From Trichobilharzia szidati (taxonomy: Eukaryota > Platyhelminthes > Trematoda > Strigeidida > Schistosomatidae): a stretch of DNA of 64,000 bases. The translations under genes were made by a program, and so were the position numbers. The stretch covers positions 33,304,804-33,368,803 of the forward strand of contig OX235277.1 of NCBI GenBank assembly GCA_944472155.2, in the 5' to 3' direction. The notes beneath the pieces were generated by a model. The model worked only from the letters and a program-made list of their open reading frames with translations, did no database searches and was not told the origin of the DNA. Numbering within the stretch: position 1 is the first letter of the stretch; each line of letters starts with the position of its first letter. Shown piece by piece: positions 28,601 through 41,819 of this stretch.

Positions 28601-31600
28601 CAGACCAGCCGAATTCTTGATTACTATTCATGGTATCAGGTAGAAAACACATTGGTGTCCGAATAATTTCGGTTTCCAAAAGAAGCTGTGGTAAAATTTC
28701 ACTTTGGACGGTGTAAATTGCGATTCGCTCATTGACTAATCATTTGCAAATTTTATTCAGAAAACGACAAACCGAATTAAAATTGGTGCCATATTGAAAG
28801 ATAAATAAAAATTCAGTGGTGTTTAAGTTTATTTTGGTTGATGTAAGACATGAAAAAGTACAGATTTTCCTCACTGAAATAATGAAGACTGGTTTGACCT
28901 TTACTCAATTTTACATATTTTTGGTCACGGTGACGTGAAGTGGAATCCAGGATGTACACTCCGTTCTACTTCGGACTCATCATCTGGGTGTACATGCATT
29001 CCCAGTGAGCGATCATTTTCCTGCCGAGACCCGAAGCTTGCATGCATCGTTACAGATATCATGTTATTTTGGTTGATTAGTGATCAGCAATGGAATCCAT
29101 GATGTGAAGGTTGACCTATTTAAAACTTGTCAGCTGGAAGTCAAGCATTTCATTCAGCAATCATGTTTTGAAATTATAATTATGACTAGCAGAACTTATA
29201 ATTCGCTTATTCCATTTTTGTTTTCTGTAGATTTACAAATAATAGTTAGTTGGTGGTTATCGAAATGTTTTCAACAGAGAAATAGAAGTTTTCTTTTACA
29301 CGGAATACTTATAGGTCTAGTGGGATATGCGAACTCATTGACTAATCGTTGGCGTATGAGTTGTATTGGGATTTTATTGGGGTAAATTATCGATTGTAGT
29401 AGGGAAAAGTGTATGTGCGCGACATAATCTGCACTTGTTAACTGACGGCTGGTAATGCTATCTGTTTTCTCAGTGAAGTTGAATAAGGTGGAGCGGGTCT
29501 TTATTTTGTTACCTCTAACATCATTGTTTCCAGTTAAATAACACAAATCAGTTTCTTTTCAACTATTGGTTCACAGGTTTGAACCCAGCCCTATCTGCTA
29601 CGTTTATGCAGTTACATAGTATCAACAGAGTTTACTCTACTCATACTACTATAGAATTCATCTGAGTCGAATCACGTTGACATCTATACAGTGTACTGGT
29701 TTAGGCTTAATGCTTTTTGTTCTCTGATCTAATCAGTTTAATCGCAAAGCTTTTATTGCTTGTATAGACAACATCCGTTCACCACTCACCTGCTGGTTCG
29801 TGTGACCAACGAATTCACGATAACAGCAATCGCTGTTGCTCTCTTACTGACTCTTTCCCTAAATTCATATAGTCTGATTCATTCACATCGATTGCACCTT
29901 ACTTATTTCACAAACCATCTTTTCAATCCAATTTTGTTTTATTAATTTTAGAATGAACAAATTTTATGGATAACTGGAATTAAACCGGGCTATACAGACC
30001 TTTTAGCTATGACTCAGCTTGTCTTGTTCTCTACAAATACAACATTTGAAATAGCCACACTGACAAATGGTGAACACCAGATTATAGCTAAACCGCCAAC
30101 AACATCAGTGATGAAAAGCAGTAGCTCACAAATACATGAATTATCAAAATTATCTGAACAAGACAGTCAATTAGAAAGAAAGGTAAGTAGACTTTTAACA
30201 AAGTGAAGAAATTAAAGATTTACTGAATCACAAAGCTTCTACACAATCCTTATCGTAATGTGGATGATCGACGACTTCGCATCGTGGCCTAAAGGTCTTG
30301 GGTCCAATCACCAGCGAAGTGATGGATGCGTACTTCCGGAGAGTCACAGCTTAGGACGATAAAACTGTTATGTCCGCCGGTGGGTCGGAGGTATAGTACC
30401 CACCAGTCACTCACATAATCTGGGTTAGATTCTTGACCGACACCCTAATAAACCTTGGCTAGCCGATAGCAGGCCGGAAAAGAGGGAAGGTTGCGTTATG
30501 TGAGGTTAGTGAACCAAATCCGTAAAAAAGCAACACAGGCTCCACTGAAGCTTCAAAGCTCAAAGCTGAAAGACCTGTTTTCCATTTGAAGAGCGAAGGA
30601 ATGAAAAGAGATGTGCTCAGAAAGCAGGCATGACAGAGATTTTAAAAGACCATTTATGACCATTCAAGAAATGTACACACAAAACGTTTCAAGAGGAATG
30701 TATCCATCCAATGATGTTTCCTCAGTATCATGAACTGGATAATGTTGATAATCGTATACACTGAAGATTTATACAACCGGTGGGTGTTTTCGGTGTGCTT
30801 TTGTTCTCTGAGTCAGATGGTTTAATAGCGAAGCTTTCATAGTACATCTAGACAATGTGCGTCGGTGGCACAGTGGTTAGGACTCTCGCCGACCATGCAC
30901 ATGGTCCGTGGTTCAATCCCCTGCCGGCGCACATCCGATATCTATGGTCGGCCTGTAAATTTGGGCTAACGATATCCATGCTGAAAATTCCATACTTGTA
31001 CCAAAAACTACGGTATGGAATCAAGCTGTAATAAAAAAAAAATAAAATTAAAAAAATTTTTTAAAAAGTAATAAGATTTAAATGGTTGGCCTCAGAAAAC
31101 ATTATGACTCGTGGTGATCACGCTTTGACTATGCTTTATGGTTGACTTGATGTCATCTGATTGATAGTAGCTATCACTGGAATTCAGGATGCACTTTTCG
31201 TCCTGTTTGCTATTCATCAGATGTATGCAACTGTTCTCTGCTGACAGAAAGTGTTCCTACTGAGACTTTTATCTCACATACTCTTAACTGTCGGAGTAAA
31301 TAGTGAAAACAGATTCCGTATTAGACAGTATGATTGATTTAAGATGATTTCACCAAACGTGTCTAACTATTGGCGATTAATATCCATATTCGCACACATG
31401 ATTCAGACAAAATATCAGTAGATTCATCCCGCAGTTTGACTTCAACCTCCACCCCACCCCCATCACATTCAGTCATATCATGATAGTATCTAAAATAAGT
31501 AAACAAACGTCAGATAGCTAATCGGAACTCAATTACGGACAAGAGATTTTTCCTGTGCCAGGCTTTGAGCCACACCTGTTGTGACGGGGGAATTGAACAT

Positions 31601-34600
31601 GAAATCAACCGGTTTAATTAATTTGGAAATAGGGACTTGATATTTGAGTTGGCAGATCATTGAATCAACAGTCCAGATAATAGTCAAGAACTTAGCTTAT
31701 GCTAAAAGTGTAGATTTTTCTGTCGAACGTAATATCACCTATTAGAGACTTTAATTAGTTAGACCTCAGTTATCGGAAACAGATTTCTCATATTACTAAG
31801 CTATAAGCCATACTTAATATATTAAGACTGATGATAATACTCAATTTATTGAAACCTATATAGATGAAACGCGATTCAAACATATTGAATAAAAGTCAAT
31901 CGCTTAACCCAGTGATGAGCCACAATATCTACGACGCTACCATATTTCGAGAATTATGTCTGTCTTAGATATTTATATATGTATAAACTGGACCTCACCG
32001 ATAGCTGTTACTTCCACATGGTTGTTGGATCTGACTAGCTTATTAACCCAGGTACACTAGCTGGGGTGAATATTAATGTGTGTCTTACCATGTCAGAAAG
32101 GCCATCGGAATAGGTGTTAGACTCAAAGCATTCACTATCATAGTATAAGTCATCTACACTACTCTGCTTCTCCGCTCTAATAAAGGTGGTTTTAGAAAAG
32201 GTGATCCCATGCGACTACCCGTAGCCGGTGGTAAGGTAATCTTAGAAACACCACTCTGTAAATTGTTTCTGTGTAACTGGCCCCATTGAACAATCATCTC
32301 TTAACCTCTGTGGTCACAGAACTCTAATACTCTTTCTGTTTCACTTCAATTCATACAAACTGAACCTTTCAATAAGCTATAAATATACATAATCTTCGGC
32401 TTTTACCACAAAACTGAGGAGAAATTAGCGAAAAACAGTGTTTCTTTTCCTATCATATAATTTTATTATAATAAACCTCAAGCGAATCAAAGATTATGTT
32501 TTTTCTTAACTCAAGTGACCATTGAATGATTATTAAGACAGTGTGAAATAGTCCTCAGCTGACATGCAGCTGTTGATGTATTATAATGGGTAATGAAGTG
32601 AATGTGAAATGAAGACCTAGGTAGCGGCGGAAATAGAAGCACTAGCCTCCTAATTATCCTTCCATAACTCTACGATCTGAGCTGTAAGACCCGACTGCTA
32701 ACCAAGTGGTCATTCTGCTGTAATCAGCGGTCGTGTGAATGACTGAAACGTGACTGTCCATAAAATATTGTCACACCAACTGTCCAGCTAGGTATTCTAC
32801 TATCAATGTTAATTGTACTAACTAAGACGCAGTGAAGCAAATGGGTTCTTAAATGAAAGTAAGACTATCTGAAATAGCCTTGTATTGGGACACTACTACT
32901 GATTTAATGGATGATAACTGAAATTGAACTGTGCAACCCTGTCAACAGCTGGGTACTCAAGCTAGGCTGGTAGAACACTGGGTTACTGTGTTTGAAGTCT
33001 GTTGTACGAATTACCCTACAAGAGTGATTTCTTTCCAGATCTTTGATCTTCGCCCATCACCATATAAATTGCAGTCTGGTAACCCTACACTATTCTAGAT
33101 TATCTAACTATCAGTCGATAACTTACTACTTTTCCACCAAATTCATTACGACTGGGACCGGCAAGAGCAGATCTGGCCAGATGGTCAGCCGCGCATGTCG
33201 TTCGGCTTCGATTTTCGGCCGACACACTCATAAATCAGGTTCAGCTTACTAGCCGGTAGTAAATTGAGGAAAGAGAAGAGCTTAAGCTAGGTGAGAATAG
33301 AAACCACATCCCGCAAAAACAATTCCAATGTTACTGAAAATTAGAAGTTGAAGCTTGAAGCTCTATATTGCACACTTGGAATGCAAAGAATGAAAACAAA
33401 TATATTATTCATTCAAGTGACAGTAAGGACAGAACATGGAAGCAGAAAGAAGATAAGTCCGGAGACCCATTGCTTATTCTATTGGTATCTTTTTCAGCTG
33501 CCTAAAATTTGAATAATAGGAGTTATTTGAACACAGAAGACTGTATAAAGAAGCAGATGAGATATACTCAAAGATAATAATGTATACCAACATTTGATGA
33601 AAAACCTTGTGCAAGCATTAGATGACAAAATCAAAAAAATAAAATCAGGACAAATCACAAAACGAGATCCATTGCGAATGAAACCTAACGGACCTATTTT
33701 ACCTCAATTTTATGGAAGACCGAAACTACATAAACCAAACATTCCCTTAAGTTCAATCGTTTCGCTACCAGGAACAACATCATATAATCTATCTGATGAA
33801 CTTTTCAGAAAATTAAAATACCTCACAGAATCACTCAACCATTCTATCAATTAACCAATCTAATATTTAGAGAAAATCAAAATGTCTTACAGCATACTTC
33901 CAATTTAATAATCAAATATACGAACAGATGAAAGGACTACCAATGGGATCACCGCCCATATCAGGATTAATAGCCGAAGCCGTTATGCAAGGATTAGAAT
34001 TAATAGTTCTACCTTTAATTAAACCAAAAATCTGAGTATGTCGTGTTGATGATACACTTGTAATAATTGGAAGAAGTGATTTGGAATACACCCACACATT
34101 ATTAACCAACATATTTGAGGACATTAAATTGACAAGAAAAGAGGAATTAAACAGCAAAATTCCATTCTTAGACGTCTTGATCGAGAGAACTAACACAGGA
34201 AATTTAGCAACACAAGTATATAGAAAATCAATGCACACACACAGATCAAATACTCAACTATAATAAGTAATAACCCGATTACTCACAAAAGAAGCTGTGT
34301 GTGGACATGTTTTAGAAGAGTTCAAACACACACTGTGGCACTACTCCAGTGTTGAAGAGAATGGAAGAAAAATACTTACTAACCGTCATCAAAAAGAATG
34401 CATATGCTCACAATTTCATCGAAAAGTGTTTAAACTCGAGTCATAACACCAACATCAGAGACTACAAGGAAATTCATTCTACCACATATAGAAATATCTC
34501 TGAAATAACAGCTAGAATATTTAGCCGATTTGAAATAGATAGAGCACACAAGCCAATCAGTACCATCAATTCATTCGATATCATGCAAACCAAAATATCC

Positions 34601-37600
34601 AACAGGAGAAGGAGATAAAATTAATACTGTTTACAAAATAAGAAGTGGGCGTCGCCTTCGAATCCGAATCTAAGAACACAAATAAGCTGTAAAAAGATAT
34701 GCTATATATATTCTGTAGTATCAATGCATGTGGATTATTATGGACACCAACTTGATTGGGATAATGTAGAAATTTTAAACAGAGGAATCACGAAAAACGC
34801 AGTCAGGGAATTCTTTGAAGCCCGGTACTCAAGTGAATTAGCAATTGACAAGCACATTATTATAGATCTTCATGGATAGTTGAAAACCAGTCACGTCAAC
34901 CAGTAGGGCTCCTTGCTCCTTACCATTATAATGTTATATAATTACCAAAACGCCACTTCGCTCATCTAGATCCAAGTCCATCCGCGCTACCTGTTTAGAT
35001 AATTGATTTTTAACTATTCATATCATCAGGCCATTTCACCTGTTTTCAAGATTATCATTCATGGTTTCTAGCAGATAACATAATGTGATGATATGTAAAT
35101 TCTTGGTTTCTCTCCCAGAATTTCCTTGTGACTTTATAGGTATATAACTACCTTCATATACTGATATCCTCCTGATATAAGAATAAAACTTGTGCACTGT
35201 GGTAGAGTATAATTCTATTTCGGATAAAATTTTATTTTGATAAAGCCTCACAGTGTTATACAGTAATGTTTACTGATGACGTTTCGAGCACAATTTACTG
35301 CTCATAGTCACTGTGTGATTTACCAAATTAAAATCTTATCTATAATGGAGTTATACTCTACCACAGTGCTCAAGTTTTCTAATTATATCAGTAATTTTCT
35401 AATTATGATGGACATTTAAACTTTAGAACCTGAAGTTATCGAAGAGATTATTCTTTGTCCTTTATGCATTGAAAAAACTGATCGTTTTGGTTTCATTGTA
35501 TTCTGTAAACTGGATGACAGAAAAATTGCAAAGCTTCCACTTGTCCTTCCTGACAGCATCTCTTTACAGCTAAACTTCATGAAACCAAAATAATAGGACT
35601 TTAACCTGAGTTACAAATCTCTAGCCTACTTTATTTCTTTGTTTCACTTGTAATTTTTCGCGTAATTCGGAAAGGTAACACTTTTTCATCAAGTCTAATA
35701 AGGAATTAATACCATTTAGAGAACTGCTGAAAACCCAAGAGCACTGGACACTTGTTTCGTTCTAGTGCGTCACTCATCAACAGTACACATCCATTACCCA
35801 ACCGAGGATCCAACACAAGACCTTCAGGTTACGAGGCGAGCTCGTTGACTATTCCGCCACTTGGTCCGGAATACTGTAGCCCATGAATTCTAACCTCTGT
35901 CAACTCGCAGTCTTTGAGCACGGCCACCAGCCAATGTTAATGGCAAGTATTTGTGGGTGCATACTGCTGAACAGTCTCAGACTATGATTAAGCAGCTTTC
36001 TAGTACTCTCTGGTTCTCAGTGGTTCTTTGATTGACATCAATCCATGGTCAAAATTAAAACAAATCGAATCCCTATTAGCCAACTCATAAAAACGCTATT
36101 GTTAATTTAATTAATTATGTGAACACCTTATTTTCAGAAACTTAAGCGCTATGCTGTGGTCAGTACACATTTACAACACTCGAATTTAACTATGATTCAA
36201 TACTCGGTATTTTTTAAAATATGCAGAGCAAATTATATTGGTTATGATTTAAAAGTAAGTTGAGCAGTATTCACACAATTAACTTCTTTTTATTGCTTTG
36301 GTGTGTTTGTACTCACTTTCAGTTCTTATTATATAGCTGACGGTAAATGGCAGGAAGCATTTGACACTGGTGTCGCGCTTACTGACACTCAACAGCAAAA
36401 GGAAAATTTTCCCTTTGAGGGGATTGAAACCCGCATCAGTCAGTGTTATAATCACATATATTATCCCATATGTCATTTGGAACCTGTCAATGACTTCCAG
36501 TAGGAGAATAATGTTGATTATCCTAGCATCTTAGTGATCATATTGTAGACTTGACTTGGTTAAATTCAGTCTGAACCACTTTGGACTAGACCCATCAATA
36601 TATATTGGGTCGCAGATTGGATGGAGTGATCACATGATTTCGTCAAGTGTTTCAGTCTTCTGTATAGTTCTTTGGATAAATTGTTTGTTGGGGTTCCTGG
36701 GAGTGATACGATTGGTCGTAGAGGTATATTTGGCTTGTGTATTTTTGGTCTGCCGTAGAATCGAGGTATGACGGGTCCATTGGATTTCATTCGCCATTGA
36801 TCTTCTTTTGTGATCTGACCCGTTTTGGTGAGTTTGCTTAGGGTTCTTTGGATGCGGTTGTTTAGTGTTTCGATGGGGTTTGTTGTTAGTTGTTGGTATA
36901 TTGTTTGATCTTTGAGTAGTTCTTCCGCTTTTGCAGTGTATTCTTCTTTGTCCATGATTACTGTAGTCCTTCCTTTGTCAGCTGGTACTATAACGATATC
37001 TTTCCTGTTTTTCAGTCTTTTGAGGGCTTTTTGTTCTTGTGAGTTGAGTTGTGTGTGTCGTTTTCTTTGTTTAACTATAGGCACTATTGTTTGACGTATC
37101 TCTTCTTGTGTTTCTTCACTTAATTTTGATGATTTGAGTGTTGATTCAAGAGCAGCGAAGAAGTCTGTTTTCGAGGCGTCTTCAGTGTTGTAGTTTAATC
37201 CTTTTTGAAGTAGTTGTTGTTCCATTTTTGACAGCGGCTGTTTTGATAAATTGACTACGCAATCAATTGGTGTATTGTTCGGCTGTTGTTTTTTGATTTT
37301 GGAACAAATTCAAGGGACACCTATGGGATCACCCATATCAGGATTGATTGCGGAAGCCGTCATGCAAAGACTGGAAAACATAATTCTGCCAAAGATCAAA
37401 CCGAAAATTTGGATACGCTACATAGATGATACATTCGTGATAATCAAAAGAGAAAACTTAGACAATACCCACAACATAATAAACAACACCTTCAACGACA
37501 TCAAATTCACAGGAGAAGAAGAATATGAAAACAAAATCCCATTTTTAGACGTCTTAATCAAACGAACAACTACAGGAAAATTAGAAACCCAAGTATACAG

Positions 37601-40600
37601 AAAACCAACGCACACGGATCAAATACTCAATTACAACAGTAACAACCCAACATCACACAAAATTAGCTGCATACGTACATTGTTCAAGAGAGCCAGGACT
37701 CATTGCAGCACTCCCGCCTTGAGGAAAATTGAAGAAAATCATCTTATGGACGTCTTCCAAAGAAATGGATACCCACGAAACTTCATCAAAAGACATCTAC
37801 CCCCAGCTCAACCGACCAAATCAAAGGCCACCAGCGAAAACACAAAGAAAGTCGTCCTACCATATATAAAAGATATCTCCGAAATCACTGCAAGACTATT
37901 CAAACCTTTTGGAATCGATGCCGCTCATAAACCAACAAAGTCACTACACTCAGTTCTATGTAAACCAAAGGACTCAACGGCAAAAGAAGACAAAACTAAC
38001 GTCATCTACAAGATAAGTTGCAACGACTGCGACAAACATTACATTGGTCAAAGTGGACGCCCTCTTCGTCTTCGCATTCACGAACACAAACTAGCTGTCA
38101 AAAGACACGACATACACTCCCTCATATCACTACATGCAGACAACCACGGGCACCAATTCGACTGGGACAATGTTCAAATCTTAGACAAAGGGAACTGCAA
38201 AAATGCCAGAGAATTCCTAGAGGCCTGGTATTCAAATGAATCAGCAATCAATAGACACATAGAGATTGACAAAATATACCAATCCATACGAAGAAATTCA
38301 CACAAAAACAAAGTCAAACTTCAGGTCAAGGAAACAGTCAACACCAAAACAAGTGAACTAGAAAGTGAGAAGTCACACAAAAACAACCAATCACGTTCAA
38401 GGTTAGCAGAAGGAATGACTAACGACATTCAAACCAAAGAAGCAGTCAGCACCGAGACAAGCAAACTAGGGGGTGAAATGTCACACGAAAACAACCAATC
38501 ACGTTCAGGGTCACTAGAAGAGATGACTAATAAACTCATAGAGAATTCTAAAAGCTCACTTCACATCGAAGTATGCGCTGAAGATGTTGCTCAGTAGAGC
38601 AATGAACCATCCAGCTCAGAGAACACAACCATACCAAAATCATCCACCTGAGCTACAAATCTTCTCTATTATTTCTAAGGATATAAACTAACTGTCAAAG
38701 GACACAACACGTACACTTTTATGCCGATGCATTTTGACAATTATGGATACAAATTTGACAGGGAAGATTTAGAAATGCTTAACAGTGGAAATGTCAGAGA
38801 TTTCTTAGAATTCCGATACTCAGACGAATCAACTAATGAAGCCACATGACAAGATTAAAGTTTAATTCCAATAAATAAAAACATTCAGTACTAATGTGAA
38901 TTAATAACCAGTAACAACAAATGTTATAAGGAGACACAATTATATCATTCACATAGAGAGGGAATTAAAATACGTTCACTTCATATTGAAGTCTGCGCTG
39001 AAGCGATGTTGTCCAGAAGGACAATGAAAGCTCCACAGATAAGTCGCGTCCAGCTCAGACATGTATGTTGTACATAAGATGTACAGTGTCAGTGAAGTAA
39101 ACAGGATGAAATACATAGGCTCAGAGTTATAGAATTATAAGTTAAATAAAGTTCGAGAAGGAACACTTGTCCTTAAATATCTAAAAGTACTTTTATTTAT
39201 TATCAGTGTTGTTATTCCTTTAGGTTTCTAGTGGAACATAGAGCTTTAGTACCACATATCCAATTTATCCTGTTTTCTGCCGTTATTTTCGGCCGGATCT
39301 TTGATTGCCATTAAGCTGTAGTCCTCTCCTCACACGATCTTAAACATATTACCCTCGGACCAACGCCCAGGTCATCGTTTCCTGTTCAGCCTCCACTTTA
39401 GGGTCTGACTGGTACGAGGTTACACTGAACGGTCTCATCAGTGACTGTCCGATCCAACTTGACTTTCCTCGGCATGTTGGACAGTAAGTTCTTAATTTGG
39501 TTTGCTTCCACAGTTCTTTGTTGCTAGTCATTTCTGGCCATTTAATCTTCGGTGTGGAGCAAAAAATGTCGATAAATGTCTGGAGTCTGTTGGAAATGCT
39601 TTTAGTAGCACATCAAGTGTTTGAACCGTATGGAAGCACTGACTGATTTGACATTTGTATTGGAAATCCAAATCTTGTTCCTTATTCTTAGTGCAGTAGA
39701 CTTCAACATTGATTCTGGAGTAATAAATGTCAGTTTTGCTCTTCCAGCCCTAACTTTGACATCTTCACCAGTTCCATCCCCTGCAGTCGAGATTATGCTG
39801 CCTAGATAAGTGAAAGTAACGACCCTCTTCGAATTTTTCCTGCTGATAGGGACTGATGCTTGTTGGGTGGTTGGATATCGTCACCACCTGTGTCTCCTCT
39901 GCTTCTTCCGCCAACTTGTTGCCTTTACCTATATATCTTCGTGATGAATGCTTATATGTAGGAAATATAACTTACGTATGGCTTTCCGTCTTCATATGAT
40001 TCCTTTCATTTAATAAGAAGAAAACCTTAGGTGTTGGGCAGTTACATCATTTGACCACTTGATGATTAGTTGATTACCGAGCTAATAGTCTCATGTATGA
40101 CTATATCATCAACCATACGTGTTGATTTGATTCTTTACTTCCTTCTCTCTCTATCACTGTATTGTGTTGTCTCTCCAAAATATAGAAGTTTGTTAAGGAT
40201 ATTAATGGCTTTCATAAGCACTGTTTCACTTTTTCACATCTCTATATAATAAACAAAATATGACATGATTAGGTTAGAAGTATACTGACTTGCCCTTCAT
40301 ATTATAAATGTTGTTAGTGATTTAAGACAGTTCAAAGAAAGAGGCAACAAATTAATTCATTTTACATTATTTACTACCCGTTGAACGTTTATTCTTCTCA
40401 TTTGGCCTTCTCAAACAAAAAACAACCGAAATTTAAAATTAGCCAAAATAATTCCCTTTTTTAAGCGTTGGTCTGCAGGAATATGGTCTATCTTGAAGAC
40501 TGATCATGAAATAACTTCAGTCAGAGGACCATTGTAAGCCAACTAGGAAGTACTGGATAGCTATTTCGTTCTTGTTTGAGAATCTTGAGCAGGACACATC

Positions 40601-41763
40601 GATGAAACTACCCACCAGCGACCAAATACAGGACATTCGGTTTACAAGGCTTTCGTTGTTTTTCTATCTTAATTTCAATTTCTCTACAAGAAATTAAGTG
40701 ACACCAAGAAGAACAAGGAATGATGAAGTTCCCCAACCAAATAAAGTAATAAACATCAATTGCTATCAATAGAGGAAATCTAAAAGAACTTGCATGTTTC
40801 ACTTAACAGACCTGAGCAGCATCATTCCAATTATAGGAAACACTAGTGAGGGTGTTCAAATCAGCCAGGTAGGATCGAGTAGAAAAAGAAAGGCCTTCAT
40901 TACTCTGCAATCGGTGTAGAAAAATGAACAGCCCTCAGTACATAAGAAAAGATCCGGATTTTCATTACTAATGTCAAGTCAGTGTTTTTCTATAGTTCAG
41001 AGACCTGGTGCGCGCGACACTAAAAGCATTTCCAATAGATTTTTACTAACGGCTACCAACGTGGGCTCAAAACTATAGACCACATGACTAGAAAGAATAA
41101 GCATCATGGAACCAATGAAAAGCCTATTGCTCTACCAGTACGGAGAATAAAATGGCGATGAAGACATTCATATAACTCAAGTGGAACTCAAAATGAAAAA
41201 GGTGAGTTTGGCGTTCAACAGTGACATGGAAGAGATCATGTGAGGAGGAGAAAATGAGTCTCTAGATAGAAAACCGAAATAAATGGGCATGTACTGCTAA
41301 GGCCTTGTGTTTCCCTCGGAACACAAGGAGTTAATAGTATAAATAGAAACCACTAACCAAGCATGTTTTGTTCGTCAGCGTCTGTCAATTATTGCATTTT
41401 CCTCTGCGTCTTGAGCTTAATTTTTCTCATTGGCTTTCCTAGTGATGATAGAAATTCTCATCATCTTTCTGGTGACCTTACTTGGTAAACTACTCACATC
41501 AGTTTATAAATAGTATAAACTACACTACGTAGACTGATATTTCAAAGACAGTTTATGAATAAATAAAACTGATGCACTATGATCCTTCCGATGAGGGCTA
41601 ACAAGTGCAGAGCCTAAGTCATAAAAGGAGTTCTACTTGTAAATAATTTATTATAAATATTGTTGTATTGAAATCGATAGCTACACTAAGCTTTATTCAA
41701 CAACCATTTGTTATTGATAAAGATTAAAAAGATTACGGGTGGATGGATTCCTGCTTAAACGTT

Positions 41764-41819
<56 letters not shown>

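Noticed and set aside
29271..29546. Minus-strand open frame and overlapping plus frame 29080-29385
   Set aside because: Both low-complexity, hydrophobic, repeat-like; between two IQCH exons whose phase joins without them.
30872..30947. Candidate functional tRNA gene (cloverleaf-like, A and B boxes)
   Set aside because: Imperfect T and anticodon stems, followed by SINE-type sequence, and the same head recurs at 44170 and 58616; it is a SINE head.
37251..37300. ATG at 37251 as start of a complete 448-residue gene
   Set aside because: The first ~16 codons are the complement of the inverted 5' half; the protein is the 3' half of a broken PLE.
41767..41815. TA run as an origin or centromere-like element
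   Set aside because: A simple dinucleotide microsatellite with no associated structure.
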